From assembly GCA_023424235.1 (NCBI GenBank), contig JAFAEB010000225.1, positions 1-14,149 of the forward strand: a stretch of DNA of 14,149 nt. Direction: 5' to 3'. Made by a program: the position numbers and the translations under genes. The notes under the pieces were generated by a model. That model saw only the letters and a program-made list of their open reading frames with translations, was not told the origin of the DNA and ran no database searches. Source of the stretch: Bacillota bacterium (GTDB lineage: Bacteria; Bacillota; Clostridia; Lachnospirales; Lachnospiraceae). Positions 13,316 to 14,149 of this stretch are shown here, one piece after another. Numbering within the stretch: position 1 is the first letter of the stretch; each line of letters starts with the position of its first letter.

Positions 13316-14149
13316 TTAAGATAACATTTCTTTTGCTTTATCTAGCAAAAGATTCTTTTCATTTAAAGTAGGATCTTCAATAACCAAATTTAATAAGCTA
13401 TTTAAAACTTCACCGATTCTTTTACCCTTTTCAAAGCCAATTAAGATCAAATCACTTCCATTGATGTGTAATGATTTTAAATCTACACATTCTCCTTTAA
13501 GGCTAATGTCCTTAACAAGCGCTTTTGCAATTTCAAGCTTATTGAGTTTAACTTCAATCATATCTGGGTTTTGTGCTAGTATATCTCCACTCTTTATTTC
13601 AAACAATAAATCCATCAAATCACTTCCAATAAGATTCATCGCCTTTCTCATAGAAACTTCATCTAATACAAATTCATAATCATGCCATTTCACTAGGCGA
13701 TAAACATAATCAATGGTTTCATTATCAAATTTTAAACGTCTTAGTATATTCTTAGCAGTATTAGCACCCTTCTCTTGATGGCCCCAAAAATGTTCCCTCC
13801 CATCTTCACCAATAAATCTACAGCTTGGCTTTTCAACATCATGGAGTAACATAGCCCATTTTATGATTAATTTTTCTTTCTCCGAAAATTTCTTATCTAG
13901 TCCCACTAGCTTTACAGCCTTTAAGGTATGAACTCCAACATTATATACATGGTGAGGATTATTTTGATTTGTTTCCATCATAGCATCAAATTCAGGTAAA
14001 ATAACCTTTGTTATTCCAACTTCATAGGCTGTTATGAGCTCTTCTGGATAGTCTGATAAGAGTAGCTTGCATAATTCTACACGAATTCGCTCTGCACTAA
14101 TATGAATCAGATTATTGGCCTTTTCCCTTATTGCTTCTAAGGTATCTCC
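13316..14149 (-). CDS. cca: CCA-adding tRNA nucleotidyltransferase, C-terminal 277 residues (5' end outside window)
   Basis: The enzyme builds or repairs the 3'-CCA end of tRNAs in the cytosol. The start lies beyond the right edge, so the nucleotidyltransferase head is missing here. The visible part opens in frame at the window edge with GDTLEAIREKANNLIHIS and AERIRVELCKLLLS, the RNA- and ATP-recognition helices that follow the head. An HD domain comes next, with LLHDVEKP (H103-D104 of the visible part) preceded by NNPHHVYNVGVHTLKAV and followed by HFWGHQEKGA and KWHDYEF. This matches the HD-bearing CCA enzymes of clostridia. The reading frame is open from 14149 to the stop at 13316; the ATG at 13981 is internal. 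No clear terminator follows, only an A/T-only stem near 13260-13300. Confidence 0.92.
   Translation of the reverse strand, partial: GDTLEAIREKANNLIHISAERIRVELCKLLLSDYPEELITAYEVGITKVILPEFDAMMETNQNNPHHVYNVGVHTLKAVKLVGLDKKFSEKEKLIIKWAMLLHDVEKPSCRFIGEDGREHFWGHQEKGANTAKNILRRLKFDNETIDYVYRLVKWHDYEFVLDEVSMRKAMNLIGSDLMDLLFEIKSGDILAQNPDMIEVKLNKLEIAKALVKDISLKGECVDLKSLHINGSDLILIGFEKGKRIGEVLNSLLNLVIEDPTLNEKNLLLDKAKEMLS

Noticed and set aside
1..14149. tRNA, rRNA, CRISPR array, prophage or defence system
   Set aside because: No regularly spaced repeats, no tRNA-like cloverleaf recognised on reading, no integrase, nuclease or toxin-antitoxin signatures among the proteins.

Overview
The window looks like chromosome of a low-GC, endospore-forming clostridium. 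The base composition is AT-rich, Shine-Dalgarno sites are strong (AAGGAGG type), and genes for SpoIIR, a SipL-like SPOCS/LysM protein, Veg and a CotS-family coat protein occur together. Protein style and gene order suggest Lachnospiraceae, something like Lachnoclostridium phytofermentans. That placement is inference from memory, not a search result.

Layout. At the left edge is the 5' part of a nicotinate phosphoribosyltransferase gene (minus strand). A 451-base spacer separates it from a divergent plsC-type acyltransferase gene, and this spacer carries a 179-base palindromic MITE-like element flanked by 11-base direct repeats. A membrane-anchored protein of unknown function follows. It converges, across a large two-way terminator hairpin, on a minus-strand cell-wall operon: ddl (D-Ala-D-Ala ligase), murI (glutamate racemase), DUF1934. 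Divergent from ddl is spoIIR, then ispE (isoprenoid precursor synthesis), then an unrecognised 203-residue soluble protein that may have a sigma-D-like promoter. A second two-way terminator separates this plus-strand block from minus-strand sipL and veg. veg has a near-consensus promoter and a leader of about 140 bases.

A gene-free stretch of about 470 bases follows, with a second structured hairpin element. The right part is all minus strand. In transcription order it holds a 5'-truncated CCA-adding enzyme gene, a CotS-family kinase-fold protein lacking the catalytic-loop aspartate, a membrane-anchored PEGA-domain protein, and a PrcB_C-type lipoprotein.

How the genes fit together. murI supplies D-glutamate, and ddl makes D-Ala-D-Ala for peptidoglycan. 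ispE feeds the isoprenoid chain that becomes the lipid carrier of wall synthesis, and plsC makes phosphatidic acid. SpoIIR carries the forespore signal that activates sigma-E in the mother cell. SipL (sigma-E regulon in C. difficile) and a CotS-like protein then act in coat assembly. Most of the window is ordinary housekeeping and sporulation sequence. The least explained parts are the two palindromic elements, the PEGA/PrcB_C pair, the degenerate CotS-like kinase and the 203-residue protein. No phage genes, transposase, CRISPR array, tRNA or rRNA was seen.
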